A stretch of 45,823 bases of DNA, from contig JAQWSL010000017.1 in assembly GCA_029243225.1 (NCBI GenBank), positions 1 through 45,823 on the forward strand, read 5' to 3'. Below the pieces are notes generated by a model. It ran no database searches. It was not told where the DNA came from and saw only the letters and a program-made list of their open reading frames with translations. Positions 16,850 through 25,997 of the stretch are shown piece after piece (position 1 is the first letter of the stretch; the number at the start of each line of letters is the position of its first letter). The position numbers and the translations under genes are program-made. The stretch is from Flavobacteriales bacterium. GTDB lineage: Bacteria; Bacteroidota; Bacteroidia; Flavobacteriales_D; Parvicellaceae.

Positions 16850-18940
16850 CTAATACCCTCCACTAAGCTTTCTAATAAACCATTCTAAAAATAAGAAGCT
16901 AGAAATTATTAAAAATAATAATTTCCATTTTATTATTTCTTCGTTTTTAGTGTCTACATGAATAATTTCTACAACATCAACTTTGTTCAATAAATTTGAA
17001 GCTAACTTATCAAATTCATAAGTTGTAAATATGCTTCCGCTGTATTTTGAAGATAATTGTTTTAAAAATTGAAAATCTGCATTTGTTTTCATGTATTCCA
17101 GTTTCAATTCTTTCACAATAAAACTTCCCTTTTTAATGAATGACTTTTTACCTAACTCAGAAGACGCTTTATAAAAATAGTTTCCAGGTTCGAGTTGATT
17201 TAAAGTTAAGGAATAACCATTGTCATTACTGTTAAAATTTTTCTCAAGAATTTTAACAGAATCTTTAAATAACTCGAATTGTACATTTGCAGAATTCACC
17301 AATTCGTAATTATCATTATATAATTTAGAATATATTCTTATGGGATCATTTTCTTTAAACTCTTGATCCAAATCGACAATAAATCGATCTTTTTTATTTG
17401 ATGTAAGTAAATACTGAATAACCTTAGAAAAAAACGAATCAAACACATTAGAATTACCATTTTCTAAAAACTCATTAAATCTCCATCTCCATATGCCTTC
17501 TCCTAAAATGGTACATTGTTTTTGATTATTGGTAGATGAAAATTGAATTAGCGGGTAATTTGTTAATACACCATTAATTTTTTGATTAATTACAACATCA
17601 GATTTAGATTTACTTTTATAATCTGATGAAAAAGGAACGTCTAAAGGCGGATAATCTGAAAACATTTTAGACATTTCAGAATCAATAATAAATGAATTAA
17701 ATCCTGGATTAATTTCACAAGAAACATTGTAAGAACCATTTATTTTACCTAGCTGAATTCCAGTTTTCATTTTATTAAAATAGGATTGCCTTAATGTATT
17801 TCCAGAAATATGTAAAATTGAAATATTAGCCATTTTTGCCTTTTCAATAAGCTTAAATAATTTGTTAGAATTATTATTGTATAACCTATGAAGAATTAAT
17901 AAATCATAGTCCATCACATTTCCAATTAAATCTGAAAAAAGAACAATTTCTAAATCTCTTCCTATTTTATTATTTAAACTTGCCTTAAGAACTGCAATAT
18001 CTGGGTGTGGTGAGCTTGCAACAACTAATACTTTTAATGTTTCTTTTATTACATCAATATAAAATACAGAAGAATTGTTTTTGTAGGTAATTTCACCCTC
18101 TAATTGATCAATTTTAAATTCAAACTTATTAACACCTTCTTTTTCAGCATTAATAGTAAAAGGAATATTAAAAGATTGTAGATTTTGATCAACAGAAAGT
18201 GATTTTTCTTCAATCACTTGACCATTTTGAATAAGCTGAACATTAAAACTTGCTCCCTTAAAACTTTTTGAAAGCAACTGCAATTCAACAGGAAATTTAT
18301 TTCCTATTTTTACTTTTTTATTGTGTCTAATTTTTTGAATTGAATTGTCTTTTCTTACAAGAGTATCACCTAAAGCTAAAGCATGGATAATTACGTTACC
18401 TAAACCATATTCTTTGTAAACAGGATGTGCTCCAACGTTAAAAATGCCATCAGATGCAATTACAATTGAAGCTAAATTTCGACCAAAATACCGACCTTTA
18501 ATATTTGTTAAAAGTTGATCGAAATTGGTATACTTATCTTTAAAACTTAGTGAATCACCTTTTTGCGCATTAGAACCAAAATTAATAGTCTTAACATCAT
18601 ATTTAAGAGCTAATTCAGACTTTAATTTATTTATTGAATCTTGATAGTTATTTAAATAAAAAATAGAATCACTTCCAAGAAGAATACTTTCAGAATTATC
18701 TTGAGCAAATACTAAAATCGGTTTTTCAATTTTTTCAGAACTCGAATTAATAACTGGTTCTAATAATAATAGACACAAACCTAAAACTAGTAGGAACCTT
18801 AAACTAAAAAGCAAATAAATTATTGATTTTGAAAAATGCTTGTTCTTTGAGTTTTTAAAATATAAGCTAATACTATATATTAATGCTATAAAAAAACAAA
18901 TAATAACATAATAAAACGAATAGCCAATATCTAAACCCAT
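16850..18940 (-). CDS. Large VWA-like membrane protein, BatA/BatB-related superfamily
   Basis: The 696-residue protein has two N-terminal transmembrane helices (about 9-27 and 39-63), a long periplasmic part and one C-terminal helix (about 672-690). After the second helix VFAQDNSES (D81, S83, S85) matches the DxSxS metal site of a von Willebrand A-type domain, with IVIASDGIFNVG as its second motif. A glutamine-amidotransferase-like Rossmann region follows (LKVLVVASSPHPDIAVLKA) and then Ig-like beta domains. This architecture is found in a Bacteroidota-specific family of unknown role. It starts 6 bases beyond the fabG stop on the same strand. The BatA-domain gene at 26792-28840 has a related layout. 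Confidence 0.8.
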   Translation of the reverse strand: MGLDIGYSFYYVIICFFIALIYSISLYFKNSKNKHFSKSIIYLLFSLRFLLVLGLCLLLLEPVINSSSEKIEKPILVFAQDNSESILLGSDSIFYLNNYQDSINKLKSELALKYDVKTINFGSNAQKGDSLSFKDKYTNFDQLLTNIKGRYFGRNLASIVIASDGIFNVGAHPVYKEYGLGNVIIHALALGDTLVRKDNSIQKIRHNKKVKIGNKFPVELQLLSKSFKGASFNVQLIQNGQVIEEKSLSVDQNLQSFNIPFTINAEKEGVNKFEFKIDQLEGEITYKNNSSVFYIDVIKETLKVLVVASSPHPDIAVLKASLNNKIGRDLEIVLFSDLIGNVMDYDLLILHRLYNNNSNKLFKLIEKAKMANISILHISGNTLRQSYFNKMKTGIQLGKINGSYNVSCEINPGFNSFIIDSEMSKMFSDYPPLDVPFSSDYKSKSKSDVVINQKINGVLTNYPLIQFSSTNNQKQCTILGEGIWRWRFNEFLENGNSNVFDSFFSKVIQYLLTSNKKDRFIVDLDQEFKENDPIRIYSKLYNDNYELVNSANVQFELFKDSVKILEKNFNSNDNGYSLTLNQLEPGNYFYKASSELGKKSFIKKGSFIVKELKLEYMKTNADFQFLKQLSSKYSGSIFTTYEFDKLASNLLNKVDVVEIIHVDTKNEEIIKWKLLFLIISSFLFLEWFIRKLSGGY

Positions 18941-18946
18941 CAGTAA

Positions 18947-19693
18947 TTAAGAAAGCATTCCACCACAGACACTTATAACTTGCCCAGTTACATACGCGCT
19001 CATATCTGAAGCTAGATAAACACAAGTGTTTGCGATATCTTCAGTTGTTCCTGCTCTTTTGAGAGGAATGTTTTCCACCCATTTGTTAACAACTTCTTCA
19101 TCTAATGCTCCAGTCATCTCAGTTTCAATAAAACCAGGAGCTATAACATTGCATCTAATATTTCTTGACCCAATCTCCTTGGCCATAGATTTAGAAAAAC
19201 CGATAATACCTGCTTTTGAAGCAGAATAATTTGATTGACCAGAGTTTCCCTGTAAACCGACAATAGAACTCATGTTTATTATAGAACCTTTTCTTTGTTT
19301 TAGAAAAGTTCTGAGAGATGCTTTAGTCATATTAAAAACAGATTTCAAGTTTACAGAAATTATGTCATCCCAATCTTGTTCACTCATTCTCATTAATAAA
19401 CCATCTCTAGTTATTCCAGCGTTATTTATTAAAGTATCGATTTGTCCAAACTCAGTAACAACTTTATCAACAAGTTCTTGTGCTTGATTAAAATCTCCTG
19501 CATTAGATTGATAACCAATAGCTTTTACATTAAATTCTTTTAGTTGATTCTCTACTTCTTTAGCCTTCTCAGGACTAGAAACATAGGTGAAAGCAATATC
19601 TGCACCTTGCTTTGCAAATTCCAAAGCAATTCCTTTTCCAATTCCTCTAGTAGCTCCAGTAATTAAGACTACTTTTCCTTCAAGTAATTTCAT
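18947..19693 (-). CDS. fabG: 3-oxoacyl-[acyl-carrier-protein] reductase
   Basis: A 248-residue classical short-chain dehydrogenase: cofactor motif TGATRGIG (12-19), NNAG (90-93), and the catalytic set N115, S143, Y156 and K160 in YSASK. FabG reduces 3-oxoacyl-ACP with NADPH in the second step of each fatty acid elongation cycle. The C-terminal VYLASDMSAYVTGQVISVCGG is typical of FabG rather than of sugar or steroid dehydrogenases. It is the first gene of a minus-strand pair with the VWA-like membrane protein and is divergent from an outer-membrane-type gene. No other fatty acid synthesis gene is in the window. Confidence 0.94.
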   Translation of the reverse strand: MKLLEGKVVLITGATRGIGKGIALEFAKQGADIAFTYVSSPEKAKEVENQLKEFNVKAIGYQSNAGDFNQAQELVDKVVTEFGQIDTLINNAGITRDGLLMRMSEQDWDDIISVNLKSVFNMTKASLRTFLKQRKGSIINMSSIVGLQGNSGQSNYSASKAGIIGFSKSMAKEIGSRNIRCNVIAPGFIETEMTGALDEEVVNKWVENIPLKRAGTTEDIANTCVYLASDMSAYVTGQVISVCGGMLS

Positions 19694-19732
19694 AAATATT
19701 AATTAAGATTAAAGTTAATATGATTAAACACA

Positions 19733-19740
19733 TACATTTG
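19733..19740 (+). promoter_or_regulatory. Putative -7 element for the 19758 gene
   Basis: TACATTTG fits TAnnTTTG; initiation about 5 bases downstream would leave a leader of roughly 13 bases before the ATG at 19758. Confidence 0.5.
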
Positions 19741-19757
19741 CAACATCAAATATAGTA

Positions 19758-20483
19758 ATGAGAAAATTATTAGCAGTCCTTAGTTGCATTTTTATTTTTA
19801 CAACTTATCATACTCAATCATGGTTTGACCTTGGATTAAAAGGTGGTTACGGCACAAGTATTTTAATGAACAATAATATTTGGGATGATATTGACTACAA
19901 TCATCAAATTTCTGGTGCTTACACTTTTGGAGCAAAAGTTGGATTTAACTTCAATGAAAATCATGAAATAACTTTTGACCTTACGTTCAATAAGTTTAAA
20001 CAAAATTTTCTTTACAACGAGTACGATAGTATTTCTGAAAGCTCTCCCTTATTAAAATCCTCCATTTCTTATAAATCAATGTCTTACATTATTATGTATA
20101 GACACAATAAAGATGGCAGATATTCTGAGATTGGCACATCTATTGAATCTATTTTAAATGTAAATAGAGAAGATGAGATTGATTATTTTCAGGGGATTGA
20201 AAAAAATGATTTTATAAAATCAGAAGCAAATATTGTTGCAGGTTTTGGAGCTTATTTAATGGGAAGTGAAAATTTCGGCATCACTACTGGTTTAAGAATA
20301 AGTTATGGGCTTAAAGATTTAATCTCATTGTCCGGGCAAAACAAAAGCTTACCGACATTTAAACAATACGAAACTTACAACGCAAGCCATCCGTTAAGCA
20401 TTATTTTCGTTATAGAAGCTAACTTCGATTTTGCATATGTTGCCAAAGCACAATGTAGTAGAAGAAAATTAATTCTATTTTAA
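19758..20483 (+). CDS. Outer-membrane beta-barrel-type protein
   Basis: The 241-residue product starts with a signal peptide (MRKLLAVLSCIFIFTTYHTQ, cleavage near residue 20) and continues with alternating polar-aromatic strands such as DLGLKGGYGTS, YTFGAKVGFNF and HEITFDLTFNKF, as in eight-stranded porin-like or PorT-like barrels of Bacteroidota. The glycine and aromatic pattern and the absence of cysteines in the strand region support a barrel. The end is unusual: after a putative last strand (IIFVIEANFDFAYV) it adds the basic tail AKAQCSRRKLILF instead of ending in an aromatic residue directly. Its role (receptor, porin or structural) is not readable. Confidence 0.75.
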   Translation: MRKLLAVLSCIFIFTTYHTQSWFDLGLKGGYGTSILMNNNIWDDIDYNHQISGAYTFGAKVGFNFNENHEITFDLTFNKFKQNFLYNEYDSISESSPLLKSSISYKSMSYIIMYRHNKDGRYSEIGTSIESILNVNREDEIDYFQGIEKNDFIKSEANIVAGFGAYLMGSENFGITTGLRISYGLKDLISLSGQNKSLPTFKQYETYNASHPLSIIFVIEANFDFAYVAKAQCSRRKLILF

Positions 20484-20536
20484 TCAGCAATAGTTACTTT
20501 ATCCACTAAAATCGACTAAAAATTCCTAATATTCCT

Positions 20537-20544
20537 TATTTTTG
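20537..20544 (+). promoter_or_regulatory. Putative -7 element for the fused E1 gene
   Basis: TATTTTTG matches TAnnTTTG. Its TTTG is the left end of a perfect palindrome covering the expected transcription start (see 20541-20554). Confidence 0.5.
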
Positions 20545-20554
20545 CAATTGCAAA
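20541..20554. promoter_or_regulatory. Perfect 14-base palindrome at the E1 promoter, possible operator
   Basis: TTTGCAATTGCAAA is its own reverse complement and straddles the predicted transcription start, 13 bases upstream of the ATG. Position and symmetry are those of a repressor operator. No regulator gene lies next to it, and AT-rich DNA produces some palindromes by chance. Confidence 0.4.
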
Positions 20555-20567
20555 ATTAAATGAATTT

Positions 20568-23009
20568 ATGGGGTTAGAAACAGAAGAGAACATTAAAGAA
20601 AATTCAATTAATAAATCTACTTTTATTAATGAGGTTTTAGCAGATTATAAGCTAGCATGTATAAGTCGAGAAGCATCTCTTTTGGGTCGTAAAGAAGTAC
20701 TTACAGGTAAAGCAAAATTTGGAATTTTTGGTGATGGAAAAGAGTTAGCTCAAATTGCTATGGCTAAGCAATTTAAAAATGGTGATTTTAGATCTGGTTA
20801 TTACCGTGATCAAACGTTTATGATGGCCATTGACTCTCTTACAGTTCAACAATATTTTGCTGGCCTTTATGCTCATACAAATATAGATGAAGAACCTTCA
20901 TCTGCAGGAAGACAAATGGGTGGGCATTTTGCAACTAGAAGTTTAAATAATGACGGGTCCTGGAAAAACTTAATGCATCAAAAAAACTCTTCAGCAGACA
21001 TCTCTCCAACAGCTGGACAAATGCCTAGACTTCTAGGGCTTGCATTAGCATCTAAAATATACAAAGACAATGATTCATTGAGCAAACTATCAAATTTTTC
21101 AGCTAATGGAAATGAAGTTGCTTTTGGAACCATTGGTGACGCAAGTACATCAGAAGGAATATTTTGGGAAACAATTAACGCTGCAGGTGTTTTAGAAGTT
21201 CCAATGGCCATGTCTGTATGGGATGATGGGTATGGAATTTCTGTACCAAAAAAATACCAAACAACTAAAGGAAGTATTTCAGTTCTTCTTTCTGGATTAG
21301 AAAAACAGGAGAACACAAACGGATATAAAATATATAACGTAAATGGCTGGGACTACCCTTCCCTAGTTAGTACTTATCACAATGCTATTAAGTTTTGCAG
21401 GAAAAATCATGTTCCTGTTCTTATTCATGTAGAAGAAATTACTCAGCCTCAAGGGCATTCCACTTCTGGATCTCATGAAAGATATAAATCTAAAGAGAGA
21501 TTAGAATGGGCAAAAAAATACGACTGCAATTTAAAGTTTAAAGAGTGGATACTTAGTAATAATAACGCATTAAATAAACCCTTAGCATCTAAAAATGAGT
21601 TAGCTGACATTGAAAATACCGCTAAAACATTTGTTAAAGATGCAGCTAAAAAGGCATGGAAAGCATTTAATGATGACATTAAGACTGAAAAAGAGAAGTC
21701 CATTCAATTACTTTCTAACCTTGCTTTAGAAAGTGAAAATAAGAACGAAATAAATGAATTAGCAACTCGAATAAAAACTACAATTGATCCACTAAGAAAA
21801 GACATTTACAAGGCAGTTAAAACTGCTCTTTATTTAGTAAGAAACGAAAACTTACCTTCAAAAAAGAATGTTTTAGATTTCATTAACAAAGCTGCAATTG
21901 ATTCACATGATCGTTACAGCTCTTTATTGTATTCAGAGAATGAAAAATCTGCTATAAATATTAAAGAAATTAAACCGGAGTTTAAAGATTCAAGTCTTGT
22001 TGATGGCAGAGTTATATTAAGAGAAAATTTTAGAGAAATATTTAATAAAAATCCTGAAGTAATTACATTTGGTGAAGACACAGGTCACATTGGTGGTGTA
22101 AATCAAGCAATGGAGGGAATGCAAGAAGAATTTGGGAAAAAAAGAGTTTTTGATACTGGTATCCGTGAAGCAACAATTCTAGGTCAAGGAATTGGAATGT
22201 CCTTAAGAGGATTACGTCCAATTGCCGAAATTCAATATTTAGACTATTTACTTTATTGTCTACAAATCATGTCTGATGACCTTGCTACTGTTTCTTACAG
22301 AACAAAGGGTGGTCAAAAAGCACCATTAATCATTAGAACTAGAGGACATAGGCTTGAAGGTGTATGGCATGCAGGATCTCCACTTGGAGGAATAATAAAT
22401 TTAATTCGAGGTATTGTTGTATGTGTTCCTAGAAACATGACCAAAGCAGCTGGTTTCTACAATGCTTTATTAAAATCAGATGATCCCGGGTTAGTCATTG
22501 AATGTCTTAACGGCTATCGATCTAAAGAAAATATTCCTTCAAATCTTGGGGAATTTACTACACCTATTGGCATTCCTGAGGTTGTAAAAAATGGAACCGA
22601 TATAACAGTTGTGAGCTACGGCTCAACATTTAACATATGTTTGAATGCTGCAAAACAACTTGAAAAAATGAATGTTTCATGTGAATTAATAGATGTTCAA
22701 ACATTATTACCTTTTGATATTAATCACATTATAGTTGAGTCTTTAAAAAAGACCAATAAAATTATTTTCATTGATGAAGATGTTTCTGGTGGTGCAACTG
22801 CTTTCATGCTAAATGAAGTTATCACTAAACAAAAAGGTTATTTTCATTTAGATTCTGAGCCTGTATGTTTATGCGCAAAAGATCACAGGCCAGCATACGG
22901 AACTGATGGCGATTATTTTTCTAAACCAAACAATGAAGACATTGTAGAAGCCATTTATTCCATAATGTATGAATACAATCCTTCTCAATATCCTAGCATT
23001 TTTAATTAA
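20568..23009 (+). CDS. Fused alpha/beta 2-oxoacid dehydrogenase E1 component (branched-chain type likely)
   Basis: At 813 residues this joins E1-alpha (about 30-400) and E1-beta (about 475-813). The thiamine diphosphate site appears as IGDASTSEG ending at VWDDGYGIS (190-224), with the usual NN replaced by DD219-220. The beta part contains TFGEDTGHIGGVNQ, VFDTGIREATI and RTRGHRLEGVWHAGS. E1 decarboxylates a branched-chain 2-oxoacid or pyruvate and passes the acyl group to E2 lipoate. The fused form is common in Bacteroidota. No E2 or true E3 is adjacent. Leucine dehydrogenase at 36643-37740 would supply branched-chain oxoacids. The stop overlaps the following subtilase ATG by one base. Confidence 0.92.
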   Translation: MGLETEENIKENSINKSTFINEVLADYKLACISREASLLGRKEVLTGKAKFGIFGDGKELAQIAMAKQFKNGDFRSGYYRDQTFMMAIDSLTVQQYFAGLYAHTNIDEEPSSAGRQMGGHFATRSLNNDGSWKNLMHQKNSSADISPTAGQMPRLLGLALASKIYKDNDSLSKLSNFSANGNEVAFGTIGDASTSEGIFWETINAAGVLEVPMAMSVWDDGYGISVPKKYQTTKGSISVLLSGLEKQENTNGYKIYNVNGWDYPSLVSTYHNAIKFCRKNHVPVLIHVEEITQPQGHSTSGSHERYKSKERLEWAKKYDCNLKFKEWILSNNNALNKPLASKNELADIENTAKTFVKDAAKKAWKAFNDDIKTEKEKSIQLLSNLALESENKNEINELATRIKTTIDPLRKDIYKAVKTALYLVRNENLPSKKNVLDFINKAAIDSHDRYSSLLYSENEKSAINIKEIKPEFKDSSLVDGRVILRENFREIFNKNPEVITFGEDTGHIGGVNQAMEGMQEEFGKKRVFDTGIREATILGQGIGMSLRGLRPIAEIQYLDYLLYCLQIMSDDLATVSYRTKGGQKAPLIIRTRGHRLEGVWHAGSPLGGIINLIRGIVVCVPRNMTKAAGFYNALLKSDDPGLVIECLNGYRSKENIPSNLGEFTTPIGIPEVVKNGTDITVVSYGSTFNICLNAAKQLEKMNVSCELIDVQTLLPFDINHIIVESLKKTNKIIFIDEDVSGGATAFMLNEVITKQKGYFHLDSEPVCLCAKDHRPAYGTDGDYFSKPNNEDIVEAIYSIMYEYNPSQYPSIFN

Positions 23010-25609
23010 TGAAATATTTTCTCTTTTTATTCTTCTTTTCTTCAGCGATTACATTTGGCTTTGCGCAAAGTAATACTACCATAGAACTAAAACAGTACAT
23101 GGATAGCCATTTGGATGAATTGATTCCAATTCGCATTGAATTCATTAAAAATGTCGATTGTTATAATTTAAATGAAAAATTTAAAGCTCAAAACACAACG
23201 TTGGACAAAAGAGTTAAAAAAGTAAATGAAGTTTTAATCAATCAATCTTATGAATCTCAGCATCAAATATTAGATTTCTTTAAAAGTAAAAACATACCAA
23301 ACTCCAACATTAAATCTTTTTGGATTGTAAATATTATTGTCGCTTTAGTAGACTACAACACTATTATAGAACTCGAGCAGTTTAAAAACATTTTATTTGT
23401 TGATTTGGAAAACAATGAATTTATTCCATACGATGAATTTAAAATTGAAGAATTTTCTTCAAAACAACCCAATGGAGTTGAAAATGGTCTAGTTGCAATA
23501 AATGCACCTGCTATGTGGGCATTGGGATATACCGGTAAAGGAAGATTAGCTTATAATTACGATACTGGTGTTTGGCCTACTCATCCTGCTTTTAAAGAAA
23601 GATTTATTGGGAACAGGTATCCAATGAATCAGAGCTGGATTGGATATTTTAATTCATTTCCAAATGGCTCAGTACAAAATCATGGAACGCATACATTAGG
23701 AACAATTGCTGGTTTAATAAAGTCAACTAATGACACCATAGGAGTAGCGTTTGGCTCCTATTGGATAGCAAATGACTTTGTTACATCAACTGTGCAAGGG
23801 TTACCACCAATTGTAAACATGATTGAAGCATTTGAATGGGCTTTAAACCCAGACAATGACACTTCTACCACTTGGGATGTTCCTGATGTTATAAACAATA
23901 GCTGGAGATGGTATGATGGAAATGACACCATCCATTGTAATGGATTTGTAGTGAACTTAATGAATGCAATTGAAGCTGCTGGAATTGCAAATGTATTTTC
24001 AGGAGGTAATTCTGGTCCAAACAATTCTACAGTAAATTCACCCCAAAGAATAAACACTTCAGAAGTTAACACCTTTTCTGTTGGTAGTATAAATGGTAAC
24101 TTAAGTTTTCCATATGCAATATCTAATTTTTCAACAAGAGGCCCCATACAATGTCCTGGAATTGGTTCATTAATTATTCATCCTGAAGTTGTTGCTCCTG
24201 GACAAGGTGTAAGATCAGCTTGGGGGATTGATGATTTCAATACTATTTCTGGTACTAGCATGGCAGCACCTCATGTTTCTGGAGCAATTTTACTTTTAAA
24301 AGAAGCTTTCCCCTATTTAAGTGGTGAGGATCTTTTATGGGCACTGTATTTAACTGCTATTGACATGGGAGATCCGGGAGAAGACAACACTTTTGGAATG
24401 GGATTAATTGATGTGTATGCTGCATTTCAATATTTATCTTCTACAAACACTCCAATAGATCCTATTGCTTTAAATTATGATTTAGCTCTCGATTCAATTA
24501 AAATTGCTAACATATCATCATTCACTTGCGAAAACAACTTTTCTCCAACAATAAATTTTTCAAATAAAGGAGACTTTACTATTAATTCTGTTGATTTTAA
24601 AATTAAAGTTAATGGTATTGTTATTCAAAACTTTAGCTGGACTGGCACCTTGTCTCCTCAAAGTTCAGCTAATATAATTATCCCTTCAATAACTATTCAA
24701 GGTTCGGGAGAGAAAGAACTTCAAATCATAGGTGAAATTAGCAATAGCTCATCAGAAAGTGACTATTTTAACAACAGTGTTATCAAACGATTTTCAATAG
24801 TAAATGAATTTTCAAGTCTACCTTTTATAGAACATTTTGAAAATGGAATTACTGACTCACTTTGGGTTATCGAAAATGAAGATGCGGATTTAACTTGGGT
24901 TTCTGACAGTACTGAAGGTCTAAATTGGAGTTCAAAATCTGCATGTATAAAATTATACTCTTACAGTCCTAGAGACAATCAAAAAGATGGACTTTTAACA
25001 CCTAAAATAACTCTTTCAAATAACACAGATTTATTTTTAACTTTCGACATTGCTTACCAGCAGAGGAGTCCGAGTAACGTTGTCAAAGACACTTTTAAAA
25101 TATATTTATCAAATAATTGTGGCAATACATTTGACTTTTTAATTTATGAAAAATTTGACAATGAGCTTAGCACTCTAGACACCGTAAAACACGATTTCAT
25201 ACCTCAATACAGTTCACACTGGAGAAACGATACAGTTGATTTATCTTTATTTTCAGGTGAAGATGTAATTGTTAAATTTGAAACAATTAACAGGCAAGGA
25301 AACAACTTGTATCTTGATAATATTAAAATATTTGAGGGTCAGTCTGCTCCAGTTGGAATTAGCAACTCTTCAAACACCTTTAAAATTTTTCCTAACCCAG
25401 CAAGAGAACTAATTCAGCTCTCGTCATCAAGTTTAGATTTAGAAAATTACACATTAAAGCTTTATAATTCATTCGGACAACTTGTACAAGTAGAACAACT
25501 AAGAAATGCTAATAACTCCATTTCCACTCTTAATTTTCCTGTAGGAATGTATTTCATTCAATTGTTTAATAACGAAAAATCCATTACTAAATCTTTTTTA
25601 AAATGGTAA
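23009..25609 (+). CDS. Secreted subtilisin-family (S8) peptidase with T9SS sorting domain
   Basis: The 866-residue protein has a signal peptide (cleavage near Q20), a pro-region (about 25-140), and an S8 catalytic domain with D185 (YDTGV), H225 (NHGTH), oxyanion N334 (SGGN) and S417 (GTSMAAPHVSG). Beta-sandwich regions follow (CARDB-like about 490-590, then an adhesion-type jelly-roll about 600-780). It ends in a type A T9SS domain: FKIFPNPARELI, LYNSFGQLV and PVGMYFIQLF. It should be exported by Sec, carried through the outer membrane by T9SS, and cleaved at the sorting domain for secretion or surface attachment. It starts with a one-base TAATG overlap with the E1 gene and overlaps the next gene by 7 bases. 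Confidence 0.94.
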   Translation: MKYFLFLFFFSSAITFGFAQSNTTIELKQYMDSHLDELIPIRIEFIKNVDCYNLNEKFKAQNTTLDKRVKKVNEVLINQSYESQHQILDFFKSKNIPNSNIKSFWIVNIIVALVDYNTIIELEQFKNILFVDLENNEFIPYDEFKIEEFSSKQPNGVENGLVAINAPAMWALGYTGKGRLAYNYDTGVWPTHPAFKERFIGNRYPMNQSWIGYFNSFPNGSVQNHGTHTLGTIAGLIKSTNDTIGVAFGSYWIANDFVTSTVQGLPPIVNMIEAFEWALNPDNDTSTTWDVPDVINNSWRWYDGNDTIHCNGFVVNLMNAIEAAGIANVFSGGNSGPNNSTVNSPQRINTSEVNTFSVGSINGNLSFPYAISNFSTRGPIQCPGIGSLIIHPEVVAPGQGVRSAWGIDDFNTISGTSMAAPHVSGAILLLKEAFPYLSGEDLLWALYLTAIDMGDPGEDNTFGMGLIDVYAAFQYLSSTNTPIDPIALNYDLALDSIKIANISSFTCENNFSPTINFSNKGDFTINSVDFKIKVNGIVIQNFSWTGTLSPQSSANIIIPSITIQGSGEKELQIIGEISNSSSESDYFNNSVIKRFSIVNEFSSLPFIEHFENGITDSLWVIENEDADLTWVSDSTEGLNWSSKSACIKLYSYSPRDNQKDGLLTPKITLSNNTDLFLTFDIAYQQRSPSNVVKDTFKIYLSNNCGNTFDFLIYEKFDNELSTLDTVKHDFIPQYSSHWRNDTVDLSLFSGEDVIVKFETINRQGNNLYLDNIKIFEGQSAPVGISNSSNTFKIFPNPARELIQLSSSSLDLENYTLKLYNSFGQLVQVEQLRNANNSISTLNFPVGMYFIQLFNNEKSITKSFLKW

Positions 25610-25989
25610 AGGTTTTCACATTTTTAATTTGCTTATTTTTTGTAGGAACATTGCTTTCTCAAAAAGAAGAAATAAAATGTTGGAAAGTTAAAAAAGGGCG
25701 ATTTGAAATGGTTGGTCCGCAAGGAGGAAGCATTAAAATTAGAAGGAAGTCTAATGTGCAAATAGAAAGGTATTCAAGACAAAGAGTTAGACATAAATTT
25801 GACATTAAATGGATTGATGATTGTAATTACGAACTTACCTTAAAGAAGTCTAGAATAAAATCGTTAATCAACCATACTGAAGTTAAATTACTTGTAACAG
25901 TAGTTGAAGTAAGCAAGTTTTATTATAGTGCTTTAATTAAAACTGGAGTAAACGATAAAGCTGAAAAAATTGAAATTGAAATTAAATAG
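25603..25989 (+). CDS. Small exported protein of unknown function
   Basis: The 128-residue product has a clear signal peptide (hydrophobic VFTFLICLFFVGTLLS, cleavage before Q20). The mature part is small and basic, with strand-like segments FEMVGPQGGSIKIRRKS, HKFDIKWIDDCNYELTLKK and VKLLVTVVEVSKFYYSALI. The cysteine pair C26 and C84 could form a disulfide in the periplasm. The order C..W, WIDDCNYEL resembles small Flavobacteriia proteins that are often labelled DNA topoisomerase IV in databases; the export signal and size make that label wrong here. It overlaps the subtilase end by 7 bases, and its stop overlaps the ribosome binding site of the next gene. Confidence 0.75.
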   Translation: MVKVFTFLICLFFVGTLLSQKEEIKCWKVKKGRFEMVGPQGGSIKIRRKSNVQIERYSRQRVRHKFDIKWIDDCNYELTLKKSRIKSLINHTEVKLLVTVVEVSKFYYSALIKTGVNDKAEKIEIEIK

Positions 25990-25992
25990 GAG
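25988..25992 (+). promoter_or_regulatory. Strong Shine-Dalgarno deciding a TTG start
   Basis: AGGAG ends 5 bases before the TTG at 25998. The reading frame has a stop at 25983 and no ATG or GTG between, and the next in-frame codons match the family N-terminus. SD sequences this strong are not the rule in Bacteroidota, so it may compensate for the weak start codon. Confidence 0.65.
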
Positions 25993-25997
25993 CAGAA

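Noticed and set aside
23758-24147. 129-codon minus-strand frame inside the subtilase
   Set aside because: Antisense to the catalytic domain coding sequence with no start signals or recognisable product.
25603-25989. DNA topoisomerase IV annotation for the small protein
   Set aside because: A 128-residue protein with a signal peptide and no topoisomerase motif cannot be a topoisomerase subunit.
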